Source: Isotricha intestinalis (lineage: Eukaryota; Ciliophora; Litostomatea; Vestibuliferida; Isotrichidae). Taken from it: a stretch of DNA of 10,175 bases. The position numbers and the translations under genes were made by a program. Of the stretch, positions 1 through 8,109 are shown piece by piece. Where the stretch lies: assembly GCA_023807065.1 (NCBI GenBank), contig JAJJLU010004705.1:1-10175 (forward strand), in the 5' to 3' direction. The stretch's first letter is position 1; the number at the start of each line of letters is the position of its first letter. The notes under the pieces are model-generated. The model saw nothing but the letters and a program-made list of their open reading frames with translations. It searched no databases and was not told the DNA's origin.

Positions 1-715
1 CTTCGTTTAAATATTTCATATTTTTACTCTTTTCAAATATAAATTCAACATAATTATTCAAATATATTATAAATTTATCATAATTTAAAGAATTATGATT
101 TTGATGTTCTTCATTAAATATTTGATTACAATCAAAACAATAATATTTAAAAGTTTTATCTAATTTAATTATTTTTTGATGAATATTAATTTGATCATGT
201 TTTGTAATTAAAATATGATATAAATAATCATCTTTACAAAATAATCCACAATAACATTTATATTTTATATTTTTACTTTTACATACTTTACATTCAATAG
301 GATTATAAAAATTTATGAATTTATCCAAAGAAATTTCTTCAAATTTGTTATTATGACATTTATATTTAATTAAACAGTGATTATTTTCAAAATCAATATC
401 AAATAAAGGTAATCTTTTACATTCTGGACATTCAATTCTTTGTAACATTTTTATAATAAAAATATAGTTTAAAAATAATAATAAATAAATTTTCAAAAAA
501 ATTAAATATTCTTTATCTAATTTTATTTTTCTAATGTAATTCTTCATAATTTGCTTATTTCTTTTATTTACTTTATCTTCTGAACTCCAAAACTCTTTTT
601 CTATTGTTCTTAAACCTAATGAATTACCATCTAAAATTTATACATTAAGATAACTTTCAATTTTAGGAAATTGAAAATCTTCATGAACAATTTCTCTTCT
701 TTTAGTCTAATTCAT
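1..715 (-). CDS. Cys/His-rich zinc-binding (B-box/RING-like) protein, 3' end outside window
   Basis: The frame runs from ATG 715-713 to the left edge (at least 238 codons), interrupted only by TAG at 709-707 and TAA at 640-638. From an internal ATG at 448-446 it is fully open. That part shows CPEC near its start, then CKVC followed by CYCGLFC, then a CFDC pair followed by an HQNH pair. This spacing suggests several zinc-binding knots, as in B-box or RING-like domains of protist proteins. The stretch before 448 has a charged segment and a hydrophobic run (about 510-450) that could be a membrane segment or leader. All Gln codons after 448 are CAA. Either translation starts at 448 and the upstream frame is leader or relic, or the two stops are nonsense mutations or recoded Gln. 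No specific function is recognised. Protein-protein or ubiquitin-related roles are common for such domains but are only an inference here. Confidence 0.6.
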
Positions 716-837
716 TCTTTTGCTTTCTATTAAATTTCAGAGAATAAAAACAAAAAGTAAAGAAAAAATAAAAGAATTAAAAGATAAAAGAGAAAAGAGA
801 AAAGTTATTTATTAAATAAACATCAATTTATTTTATA

Positions 838-1098
838 GACTTTGGCTTAGGCTACGACACTAAGAATGTTTATGACTATTAATGAAAAGTTATAAACGAT
901 TCTTGTTTAATTAATGGTTGAATAAGTTGTTGATATTGTAGTTAAACTGGAAATTCTAAAACTATTGGTTTTCATATTTATAATTCTCTTTCTCTTATTG
1001 CTACTGGAGAAAGATTAGAAGTTATTGGAGATGATTAGTTATTCTGATGTTATGGAAAATATTATTATTGTTAAGGAAAATTCAGATAAAAAAGGAAG
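838..1098 (+). other. Exon-like, stop-ridden segment
   Basis: This lies in the 515-base gap between two minus-strand genes. The segment is less A+T-extreme than its surroundings. It is preceded by an acceptor-like TTTTATAG (830-837) and followed by a good donor-like GTAAGT (1099-1104). In frame from 838 it holds a clean stretch at about 946-1036, including IYNSLSLIATGERLEVIGDD. It also holds several TAA/TAG and TGA codons. If TAR is read as Gln and TGA as Trp, a Cys-rich, protein-like sequence results (for example GWISCWYC). The reverse strand in one frame also looks protein-like, so strand and coding status are not settled. It could be a relic exon, a recoded exon, or chance. The rest of the gap (716-829 and 1105-1230) is low-complexity A/T. 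Confidence 0.25.
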
Positions 1099-1230
1099 GT
1101 AAGTTATTTATATTCTTTTATTTTTTTAATTATAAAAATCTTTATAAAGAATTAAATGAAAGTAAATTTTAATTAAAATAAAAAATAAAATAATAAAATA
1201 ATAAAAAAGAATGTTTAAAAAATATTGTTT

Positions 1231-2750
1231 TTAAAGAAGTGTAATAGATTCAATTATTATATATATTTTTATTAATTGTCTTTTATTTTTTTGGTTAAAG
1301 ACTTTAATAATATCTTCTCTTTTAAGAACACATCTATGACTTTCATATCTATAATTATTTCCACAAAGATGGACCAATCACATTTTTCTCCATCTGAAGC
1401 CTAAAAATTCATTTCTTAAAATTTTATCATAATCATCTTTTCTTTTTTCATTATTATCATCAATAAAAGAATCAATACAATATCAATTCTTATATTTTTA
1501 ATAGAATTATAAGAACCTTCTTCAGAAAAATCTTATTCAAAAAAACAAGAAGAATAATATTCTTCCATATAATTAAAAAATCCTTTATATGAAATATTAT
1601 TATTTTCACTATCACTTTCTTCATAAATTCTATAAATACCTTATTGTCTAAAACTTTTTTAACAAGTAAACTTCTTTCTTTAATTCCAATTCTATCACTA
1701 TTTAAACAATAAGACCCACTTCTTAAACAATCATTAACATGTTTATTATTATTTTCACTATAATCAAATCAGGATAAGTGATTAAATCTGGAGTTTAAAA
1801 AGCAAATTTCTATAAGACATTGATAAGAATGAAAATCTAAAAGTATTTCATAAACTTCTTCCATATCAGGAGTATACCATAAATCATAATTAACTATATT
1901 ATCTTTATTTTCCATTTCAAAATTAATTTCTAATTTAATTCTTTGAAGGAGAGTTTTATAGAAACAAAAGAATAACCACCTTTATAAATGAGAATGAAAG
2001 GTGAGTCATCATCTGAAGGATTCTTAGAAGCAGTTATATTATATCTTCTATATGCTCTTTGATTCTCTGTATTGTTTGGATCAAAGGAAAGACAACCTGT
2101 TATTGTTTTATAGTTTCTTGTAATTCAACATACTTTTTGAAAGTTCTTCGTTATTTCTTTGAAAATTTGAAATTATTAAATGTTGTTCATGAGTTTTATT
2201 TTTAATATCTTGCATATCAGATAAATTTATGTGTTTTCTTCATTTTCACTTTGACTATTTAAATATAATTGTTTTAATTTCATAAATTCATTTTTAAATA
2301 ATTTCATTTTTTTTTCATATTCATTTAAATTTGTTATTTTAATATGAAATTTTAATTTCTCATTTTCTTCACATTTTTTTTTATATTTTTTTTCCATTTC
2401 AAAATATTTAATTTTACATATTGATAATAAAGTTGTTTCTTTTGCTTTTTCGATATTTTCTTGTTGAACAGTTTCTAAATCATTTTCTCTAGAACAATCT
2501 TTAATAATTTTATCTTTTTTTTAATTTTTGAATCTTTTTTTAAAATTTGACTTTTTGCTTCAGTAAGTTCACCATCTTCATCATTGAAATTATTTATATT
2601 TTTATTTAAACTTGGCATTGCTGTTGTTGAGCGAACCATTTTTTTATTATTATTATTATTACTTATAACATTTCCAAGAGTATTTTGATTAGATTGAGTA
2701 TTTATTCTTTGTTTTAATTTTTGTGTCATAGTTAAAGGACGAGCTTTCAT
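1231..2750 (-). pseudogene. Broken coiled-coil protein gene (about 500 codons, seven -1 frame breaks)
   Basis: Starts at ATG 2750 with a basic, Asn-rich leader (MKARPLTMTQ), then an Asn run and an acidic patch. A long Lys/Glu coiled coil follows (about 2515-2110; EMEKKYKKKCEENEKLKFHI is typical). A more globular C-terminal half holds segments such as YTPDMEEVYEILLDFHSY and KDDYDKILRNEFLGFRW, and the gene ends at TAA 1233-1231. Coding sense moves between frames near 2517, 2229, 2135, 2100, 1933, 1642 and 1484. Each step equals loss of one base. In-frame TGA (1771-1769 and 1380-1378) and TAA (1535-1533) also occur. The protein-like text between breaks is well kept, so the gene is either young in decay or damaged by sequencing deletions. 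Family and function are not recognised. It diverges from meckelin copy A across a 130-base A/T spacer. Confidence 0.55.
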
Positions 2751-2889
2751 TAAAAAAATTTCAAAATTAAATAATATGTTAATTAATGTAAAATAATTTC
2801 CCGAATATAAAATAACAATTGGATAAATTAAAAAAAAATAATTAAAATAGTTTTGCTATAATTATTTTAAATTATTAAATTTTTTATTT

Positions 2890-3742
2890 ATCTTTTTAGA
2901 TATTCTGGTTTTTTTATTTGCTTTTTCATGGATTTTAATAGCATATTGGTATATATTTTATAAATTACAATTTAGAGGATATATTTTTTTACCTGCTTTA
3001 GATATGCATATAGAAGTTTATTTTAACATTTTAATATAGTTTGGGGAATAGGATGTTGTTCATATTTTTTATATATGTTAAGTAGAATATACTATCAATT
3101 AAATTATGATATATTTTTTATAGATTGGGAACATAATAAAAAATTATTAGTAAACTATAACTTAAATAACATTCATAGTGCAAAACATAAAAGTTTATGG
3201 CGTCCAATACATATCGCAAATCAATTTAATATTCTTCAAAAAGAAAGAACAATTTCAATTTCAATTTGTTTTGGCTTTTAAATTATATTATAGTATTATC
3301 ATAGAACTCATTGGAATCAATTAGCTCAAATGTCACCTAATATAATTTGGGTAAATAATAGTCCAGAAAGTATGCAATTAAGATATTTCATAACAACGTT
3401 TGTATTAGTTATAACAGGATTAGTTCAATATTTTTTACTAAGAATATTAATTTTAATTTTTAATACCTTTAAAAAAATGAATTTTTAGATTTATGTTCAG
3501 TTGTTAATATTTCTGTTATAATCTTAGATGATAAACTACATGGTTATTACATTCATGGTCAAAGTCCATTTGGAAAAGCAGATACGAATTTCAGTGAATT
3601 AATTCAATTTTTAGAAGAAGAAAGAAAAGGAAAAATAAGAGGAAGAGGTTTAACAGGTAATGAAGAAGATAATTTGCAATCGTATGAAATTGATTTAAGT
3701 AATAACATGAGAGATATTTACGATGATTTGTATTATTATTAA
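2890..3742 (+). pseudogene. Meckelin (TMEM67/MKS3) fragment, copy A, truncated at both ends
   Basis: Matches the membrane-rich C-terminal half of meckelin, a ciliary transition-zone protein. Order: a hydrophobic segment and YWYIFYKLQ (about 2899-2975), an LP motif, GCCSYFLYM (about 3051-3077), the hallmark IFFIDWE (3111-3131), SLWRPIHIANQFN, YYHRTHWNQ, a transmembrane stretch (about 3385-3450), LDLCSVVNISV (3485 on) and GYYIHGQSPFGKADTN (3542 on). It stops at TAA 3740-3742 just after DDLYY, where the sequence switches to a BspA-like tail. Lesions: a frame break near 3025-3035; TAA (3279-3281) where copy B has TTA; TAG (3291-3293) where copy B has TGG; and a break at the A7 run 3471-3477. The Cys-rich N-terminal half of meckelin is absent. 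TTTTTAG at 2893-2899 could be an intron acceptor. The family call is from recognised motifs; the pseudogene call is from the lesions. Confidence 0.82.
3194..3736 (+). repeat. Direct repeat, left copy (within meckelin A)
   Basis: Aligns without large gaps to 5616-6160. Both begin with TTTATGGCGTCCAATACA and end with TTTGTATTAT. By eye about 45-50 mismatches lie in the first 360 bases, many at third codon positions. From 3557 to 3736 the copies are identical. The outer flanks (before 3194 against before 5616, and after 3736 against after 6160) are unrelated. Confidence 0.9.
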
Positions 3743-3881
3743 TGATAACAATAATGAAATGTTTTATAATTGCAGTTCTTTATCAACTTTGCCTGATATA
3801 TCTAAATGGAAAAGCGCTTATCACATTCAAATGTTTTTTGGATGTAAAAAGACTTTAAATATTCCCGAGAATTTCAAATAA
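3737..3881 (+). pseudogene. Tail fragment of a BspA-type leucine-rich-repeat protein
   Basis: Directly after the meckelin break, frame 0 reads INDNNNEMFYNCSSLSTLPD, then ISKWK, a degenerate second unit (FFGCKKTLNIP), and stops at TAA 3879-3881. MFYNCSSLxxLPDISKW is the characteristic unit of BspA/DUF285-like leucine-rich repeats. These are common in bacteria, trichomonads and several other protists, and usually occur as many tandem units in surface or scaffold proteins. Only about one and a half units remain here, so this is the extreme 3' end of such a gene with everything upstream replaced by meckelin sequence. The frame differs from that of meckelin, so no sensible fusion protein results. 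Native sequence probably starts at or just before 3731, because the TATTAT at the junction could belong to either partner. Confidence 0.75.
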
Positions 3882-3956
3882 ACAAAAAATAATATAATTA
3901 TTGAAAATTAACTTTTTTTAAAGAAAAAAAATTTTTAATTTAAAAAAGATATTTGT

Positions 3957-4016
3957 GATTGGGTTTGGTCCCCAATCCCAAATCCCCATAATAATTTAAT
4001 TTACTCCCCAAATAAT
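3957..4016. other. C-rich, telomere-like patch with small hairpin
   Basis: In surroundings almost without G or C, this 60-base patch has GATTGGG, then CCCAATC, CCCAAATCCCC and later CTCCCCAAAT. GATTGGG (3957-3963) and CCCAATC (3971-3977) can pair as a perfect 7-bp stem with a 7-base loop. The C3-4A2-3 units resemble ciliate C4A2 or C4A4 telomeric repeats but are irregular. It lies about 75 bases after the BspA stop codon, in the 274-base spacer 3882-4155 that otherwise shows only A/T sequence. Possible readings are an interstitial telomere relic, a transcription-end structure, or chance. Confidence 0.4.
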
Positions 4017-4155
4017 CATAAAATAGATATATAAAATATAATTATCTTTAACAATAATAATTTATAATAATATATAATATTTTAGTTAACTATCTATTTC
4101 AATATAATCAATATATCAAGACAAAATATAATTATTGAATTAATATATATATTAT

Positions 4156-5174
4156 TCACAAATTCTTTTTATCTTTATTAACCTCAAATTTAGTAATTTT
4201 ATATTCATTATTTTTTTGGTCCCATAAACACTTATATATTTTGTTTTCTTTAAGTCCAATATTTTCATTCATTTCTTTTATTTGTTTTTTCAACCAATTG
4301 TTATTTTCCAAATAAAATTTAGACAACAGCCCCAATTGCTCATTATTTTTTCTCAATCTTTTCTTTTTCATAAAATTCTTCGAAATTATCGTGGTATTTG
4401 GAGTATTTGATTCAGAACATTCAAAAAGCACTTGTTTTTTATTTACATTATCATTATTGTTATCATTAATAATAATACTAATATTATTATTAAGGCTTTT
4501 CTTTTCTTCTTTAGTTGAAAAGTCACTATCTTTTTTACAAATGTTATTAATATTTTGTATATTCTCTTTTTTATTTTCTAAATTTACAATATTTTTGTTA
4601 ATATTACATTTATTTTTATCAGTTCTCAAGTTACTTTTATTGTTTTCATTATCTCACAAAATTTGAACATTAGTGACTTTAGTAAAGGTTGGATATATAT
4701 TATTAATAATATTATTATTACTGTTTATTGGGATTTCCCTAATAGGGAGATAATAATAATTAAAATCATCATAAAAACTATTTATAATGTTATATTTTTT
4801 ATAAACATCTTTATATTGTAGTGTTCCGGAGTCAATTTATATCCCGATTTTTCTAGCGAAGCTTTAAACACTAGGCAAATTGGCATATTTTGATGCACAT
4901 CATTATGATGAGAATAAAAATTATCCATAGGGTGCCTTGGAGTGAATGAAGATTTCGGATTACCAAAATATAAATTTACATCAAATTGAAAAGGTGAGTT
5001 ATTTATTTGATTGTCATGAATTGTTTTTATTTGTTTAATCGGATTTCCTTCACAAATGACATTTATTTTGTTTATATTTTGATTTATTTTTTTCATTTTT
5101 ATAAATGGAGAATTATTTATAGTATTAAAATTGGTGTTAAGGGGCGGAGCCGGTCGATTAGACATTGTCCACAT
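4156..5174 (-). pseudogene. Asn-rich protein of unknown function, frame broken
   Basis: Starts at ATG 5174 (MWTMSNRPAPP; a second ATG is at 5165) and ends at TAA 4158-4156, about 339 codons. The first part, to about 4820, contains a structured-looking segment (NLYFGNPKSSFTPRHPMDNF, then PICLVFKASLEKSGYKLTPE). After a -1 break near 4820 the frame continues through LQYKDVYKKYN, a long Asn-rich stretch, and a basic C-terminal segment with YLENNNWLKKQIKEMNENIG and KCLWDQKNNEYKITKF. A single in-frame TGA at 4656-4654 (QIL-TGA-DNENN) would read well as Trp. Otherwise the frame is open for about 650 bases. The family is not recognised. It lies wholly inside the interval between the two meckelin repeats, on the opposite strand. 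Confidence 0.55.
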
Positions 5175-5423
5175 ATTTTTTTTTATAAATAAATATTTAT
5201 TATTTTGATTTAAAATAAAGGAAATTTTAATATTTTTGGTATTTAAAATAAAAAAAAGAATTAGATTTATTTTTGTATGAAGCTATATTTATAGATTAAG
5301 AAATTTTTTAAAATGGAAGTGGTTTAATAGTATTATATTAAAGTATACATTTAAATAAATAAATTATAATTTATACATTATTAATAAAAAATATTTATAT
5401 TTGTTGAAAAATATTTTAAAAAA
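5175..5423. other. A/T-rich divergent intergenic spacer
   Basis: This separates the heads of a minus-strand gene (start 5174) and the plus-strand GTPase fragment (start 5424), so promoters of both should lie here. I see only A/T-rich low-complexity sequence and no distinct motif that I would name. Confidence 0.4.
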
Positions 5424-5651
5424 ATGGAAGGAAAGAAAAAAAAACAAAAATATTCAATATATGAATCTATCACAAAAAAATTAAAGCTAAAAATAATATT
5501 CTAGCCTGAAGAATTGTCCGATTTTAAACAAAAAAATAAAAACAAAAATAATGATAACGAAATAATGGAATATAAATTATTAATAATCGGAGACAAATTC
5601 ACTGGAAAAACATCATTTATGGCGTCCAATACACATTGTAAATCAATTTAA
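5424..5651 (+). pseudogene. Small Ras/Rab-like GTPase, N-terminal fragment cut at the P-loop
   Basis: From ATG 5424 a Lys-rich leader leads to MEYKLLIIGDKFTGKTSF at 5565-5618. A beta strand followed by GDxxxxGKTS is the G1/P-loop of Ras-superfamily GTPases, and MEYKLLIIGD is a typical Rab-type start, so ATG 5565 is the likelier native start. TAG at 5502-5504 lies in the leader frame. Immediately after GKTS the sequence becomes meckelin, in a different frame, and the chimeric frame stops at TAA 5649-5651. Switch regions, the G2-G5 motifs and the C-terminus are missing, so it cannot make a GTPase. Native sequence ends between 5615 and about 5622, because TTTATGG could belong to either partner. 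Which GTPase it was (Rab, Arf-like or ciliary) cannot be told from this piece. Confidence 0.75.
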
Positions 5652-6160
5652 CATTCTTCAAAAAGAAAGAACAATATCAATTTCAATTTGTTTTAGTTTT
5701 TTAATTATGTTATGGTATTATCATAGAACTCATTGGAATCAATTCGCTCAAATGTCGCCAAATTCAGCTTGGCTAAACCACAGTCCAGAAAGTATGTACT
5801 TAAGATATTTCATCACAACATTTGTATTAGTAGTAACAGGATTAGTTCAATATTTTTTATGTCTAATATTAAATTTAATTTTAATTTCCTTAAAAAAAAA
5901 ACGAGTTTTTAGATTTATGTTCAGTTGCTAACATTTCAGTGATTATTTTAGATGATAAATTATACGGTTATTACATTCACGGTCAAAGTCCATTTGGAAA
6001 AGCAGATACGAATTTCAGTGAATTAATTCAATTTTTAGAAGAAGAAAGAAAAGGAAAAATAAGAGGAAGAGGTTTAACAGGTAATGAAGAAGATAATTTG
6101 CAATCGTATGAAATTGATTTAAGTAATAACATGAGAGATATTTACGATGATTTGTATTAT
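5616..6160 (+). repeat. Direct repeat, right copy (within meckelin B)
   Basis: Partner of 3194-3736. Differences from the left copy are frequent up to 5980 and absent from 5981 to 6160. Net length differs by two bases, mostly around the poly-A run (A10 at 5892-5901 here, A7 at 3471-3477 there). Confidence 0.9.
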
Positions 6161-6676
6161 ATCGAAGTTAATAAAGAATTAAATGAGGCTGAAGAAAATG
6201 ATCGAGCTCGTAATTAAAGTCGATATCCGATTTTTTTTAGATATATTCCGAAAAAATTAGATGTTGATAAATATTATCATTTAAATAATTATATGAATAC
6301 CCAATTAAAAAATAAAATTCAACAAGTTGTTAGTCAAAGTAAAATTTTTGTTAAAGAAAGAACTTTAATTGAAAGATTTTTACAACTTCCCCCAAAATTA
6401 GATTTAATTAGTGCTAATGCAAGAGAACTTGTTTTTTATAAAGATCCTGGAATGAATTTTGATAATGTTTGTTTTACTGGAATGGAAATTGAACGGTTAA
6501 TTATGGTTGTTTATATTTTTCAAATATGGTGTATTAGTTTACAAAAATATAATGATAGTTTGCCAGTTGCGATTTTTATGACTTATTTAATGGAAAAAGT
6601 CGCTTTTATAATTAGAATTTATTATAGAGGAAAAAATGTCGAGAGAAAAGCAGTTGTTGACTATAGATTTTTATAA
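5617..6676 (+). pseudogene. Meckelin (TMEM67/MKS3) C-terminal part, copy B
   Basis: Codes for roughly the last 350 residues of meckelin: SLWRPIHIVNQFN-like start, YYHRTHWNQFAQMSPNSAWL, a transmembrane stretch (about 5800-5880), LDLCSVANISV (5914 on), GYYIHGQSPFGKADTN (5966-6013), a basic/acidic helix region, then ERTLIERFL, a further hydrophobic stretch and the family's C-terminal VVDYRFL before TAA 6674-6676. Meckelin sits in the ciliary transition-zone MKS module and is also linked to ER and Wnt signalling in animals. Two interruptions occur. The frame must change within the A10 run 5892-5901 (one base too many, or two too few), and TAA stands at 6215-6217 inside one otherwise open frame (5939-6676). 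The upstream half, including the extracellular Cys-rich domain and IFFIDWE, is missing because the copy starts inside a GTPase gene. Codon use (CAA for Gln, TGG for Trp) and strong motif conservation suggest recent function. Confidence 0.85.
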
Positions 6677-6773
6677 TTTTTTTTTTTAAAAAATTAAATA
6701 TTATTATTTATAATTATAAATAAAAACAAATCCTGTTATTCATATCTCTAGAACTTTGATATAAGCTTATTTG

Positions 6774-7108
6774 ATGGTATATATAATTGATTCACTTCCA
6801 ACTTATGAATTCTTTGGTATAAATTGGCTATCACAGTATGAAAAAGGAACAAATTTATGAAATTCTGAGAGGAGGAAGATATTGGAAGTCAAAAAAATTT
6901 GATGGAAATGAAAAAATTGACCGTAATTTTTGTGAGCATAATTATTGCGATGAGCTTAAGATAAACTTTTAAATAAACCCAAAAAAGAAATAATAAAATG
7001 ATTGAAAAATAAACAGAATATTATTCAACAAAAAATTGGAAAAATATAAATTTTACTGTTGAAAAAATTGAAGAAAAACCGGTAGAAAATAGATTAATGA
7101 AGAAATAA
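6774..7108 (+). pseudogene. Coding-like scraps downstream of meckelin B
   Basis: Three short protein-like stretches in successive frames, each under 50 codons: 6774-6857 (VYIIDSLPTYEFFGINWLSQ), 6838-6972 (EILRGGRYWKSKKFDGNEKI, with a CEHNYCDE motif), and 6998-7108 (YYSTKNWKNINFTVEKIEEK, ending at TAA, with an internal TAA at 7010-7012). Base composition and residue content suggest a decayed or error-broken single gene. Its family is not recognised. The rest of the 6677-7158 interval is A/T-rich spacer. Confidence 0.3.
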
Positions 7109-7158
7109 ATAAAAAAAAATAAAACTAAATGAATAATTTATGATTATAATCATAGATT

Positions 7159-8022
7159 TTAATCATTTTTGTTCGAAATTATAGATTCTCTTTTAATTTT
7201 TTTCTTTGTTTTAACGGCAACATCGCTTTTTTCCTCCAGAAAAGAATCATTTATTTCTTTTAATGTTTTGTAATAATTTTTTAGCTTTTTTGTTCAATCT
7301 TTTTTAGAGCTGCTTTGTTGTGAGCTGTAAAAAAGTCATCATCTTCGATGCAACGGTTTTTCCGTGTTTAATTGATAGTTTTTTTGTACACATGGGTTTG
7401 TTAATTCTTTCGCCTTTTGTTTATTTCAATAATTCAATTTTCTTATCGAAGGAAGAAATTTCTACAAATTGTTTTTGGGATTCTGTTCCAAACGCATTTG
7501 AATTTCTTTGCCATTTTCTCTGTGTTTTTAAAAGTGTAAGTATGTAAGCATTACATTTATCTTCTGCGAAGGCCGTTTCTCAATGGGAGAAAGTTCAGGG
7601 AAATTTGGCTGACAAAATTCTAAATTATTTTTCACGTTTAAATTACTATACTTCATATATTTTTCACTGATATGACAAGTATCATCTTCCCCAAAAGATA
7701 TAACATTTGTCTTTTTTTTGTATCTTCTTTGTGTAATTCCGAAGTAAATATGAAAAGGAATTCATTTTCCCTTTGGAGTAAAATAGTTTTCCTGCTCCTT
7801 TTCTCGATGACTCAGGTGTTACCGCAATTCATTGAGGGAATTTTTGAAATGATTTAGCTGTTTTCTGATGAAGTTCACCTTGCCTTGTCGGCTCTGATAT
7901 TCCTTAAAATTCATTGAATCTGTCATATTTGATTCGTTTATTTATTAATTGGAGGTTTTAGTATAAATCTTTTTCATACCGAAAAAATTATTTTTCCCAT
8001 ATATTTTTTTTCCTAAATCCAT
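7159..8022 (-). pseudogene. Broken Lys-rich protein gene with less A/T-biased codons
   Basis: Starts at ATG 8022 (MDLGKKIYGKNNFFGMKKIY) and ends at TAA 7161-7159. The frame is protein-like from 8022 to 7531 (including NFIRKQLNHFKNSLNELR and FPELSPIEKRPSQKINV) but contains TAA-TAA (7947-7942), TAA (7821-7819) and TGA (7764-7762). Coding sense then moves to a second frame (about 7534-7360, FGTESQKQFVEISSFDKKIE), a third (about 7352-7283, RCIEDDDFFTAHNKAALKKI), and back to the first for the end (NDSFLEEKSDVAVKTKKKIK). All three shifts equal one lost base, so they sum to zero. Codons such as CAG, GAG, AAG and CGG are more frequent than in the neighbours. No family is recognised; it is mostly charged and helical, possibly coiled coil. 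Confidence 0.45.
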
Positions 8023-8109
8023 TCTTCGTTTTTATCTTTTTTCAAAAAATGTTTTTTTTGTCTAGTAAAGTTTCACCGAATCTTTTTTATTTCTTAAAAA
8101 TTTAAGAAA

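Noticed and set aside
2640..2662. ATT trinucleotide run as a possible repeat element
   Set aside because: It encodes an Asn run in the minus-strand gene; such runs are ordinary in AT-rich protist genes.
3075..3281. 68-codon frame as a separate small gene
   Set aside because: It is an internal piece of meckelin copy A (contains IFFIDWE and SLWRPIHIANQ), ended by a nonsense TAA.
4391..4666. 91-codon plus-strand frame rich in Leu/Ile/Phe, membrane-protein-like
   Set aside because: It lies antisense to the Asn/Lys-rich minus-strand gene; complements of AAT/AAA-rich codons give such hydrophobic shadows.
4734..4752. TCCCT-AAT-AGGGA inverted repeat as a terminator or regulatory hairpin
   Set aside because: It is only a 5-bp stem within coding sequence (LPIREIP) of the minus-strand gene, with nothing to support regulation.
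5007..5192. 61-codon plus-strand frame
   Set aside because: Shadow of the minus-strand gene 4156-5174.
5880..5940. Euplotes-type +1 programmed frameshifting as the cause of the frame breaks
   Set aside because: Most shifts are -1, not +1, and the AAA-TAA/TAG slippery stop pattern is not seen at these sites.
7320..7857. Two plus-strand open frames (75 and 61 codons)
   Set aside because: Both are antisense to the purine-rich minus-strand gene 7159-8022 and consist of Phe/Leu/Ser shadow sequence.
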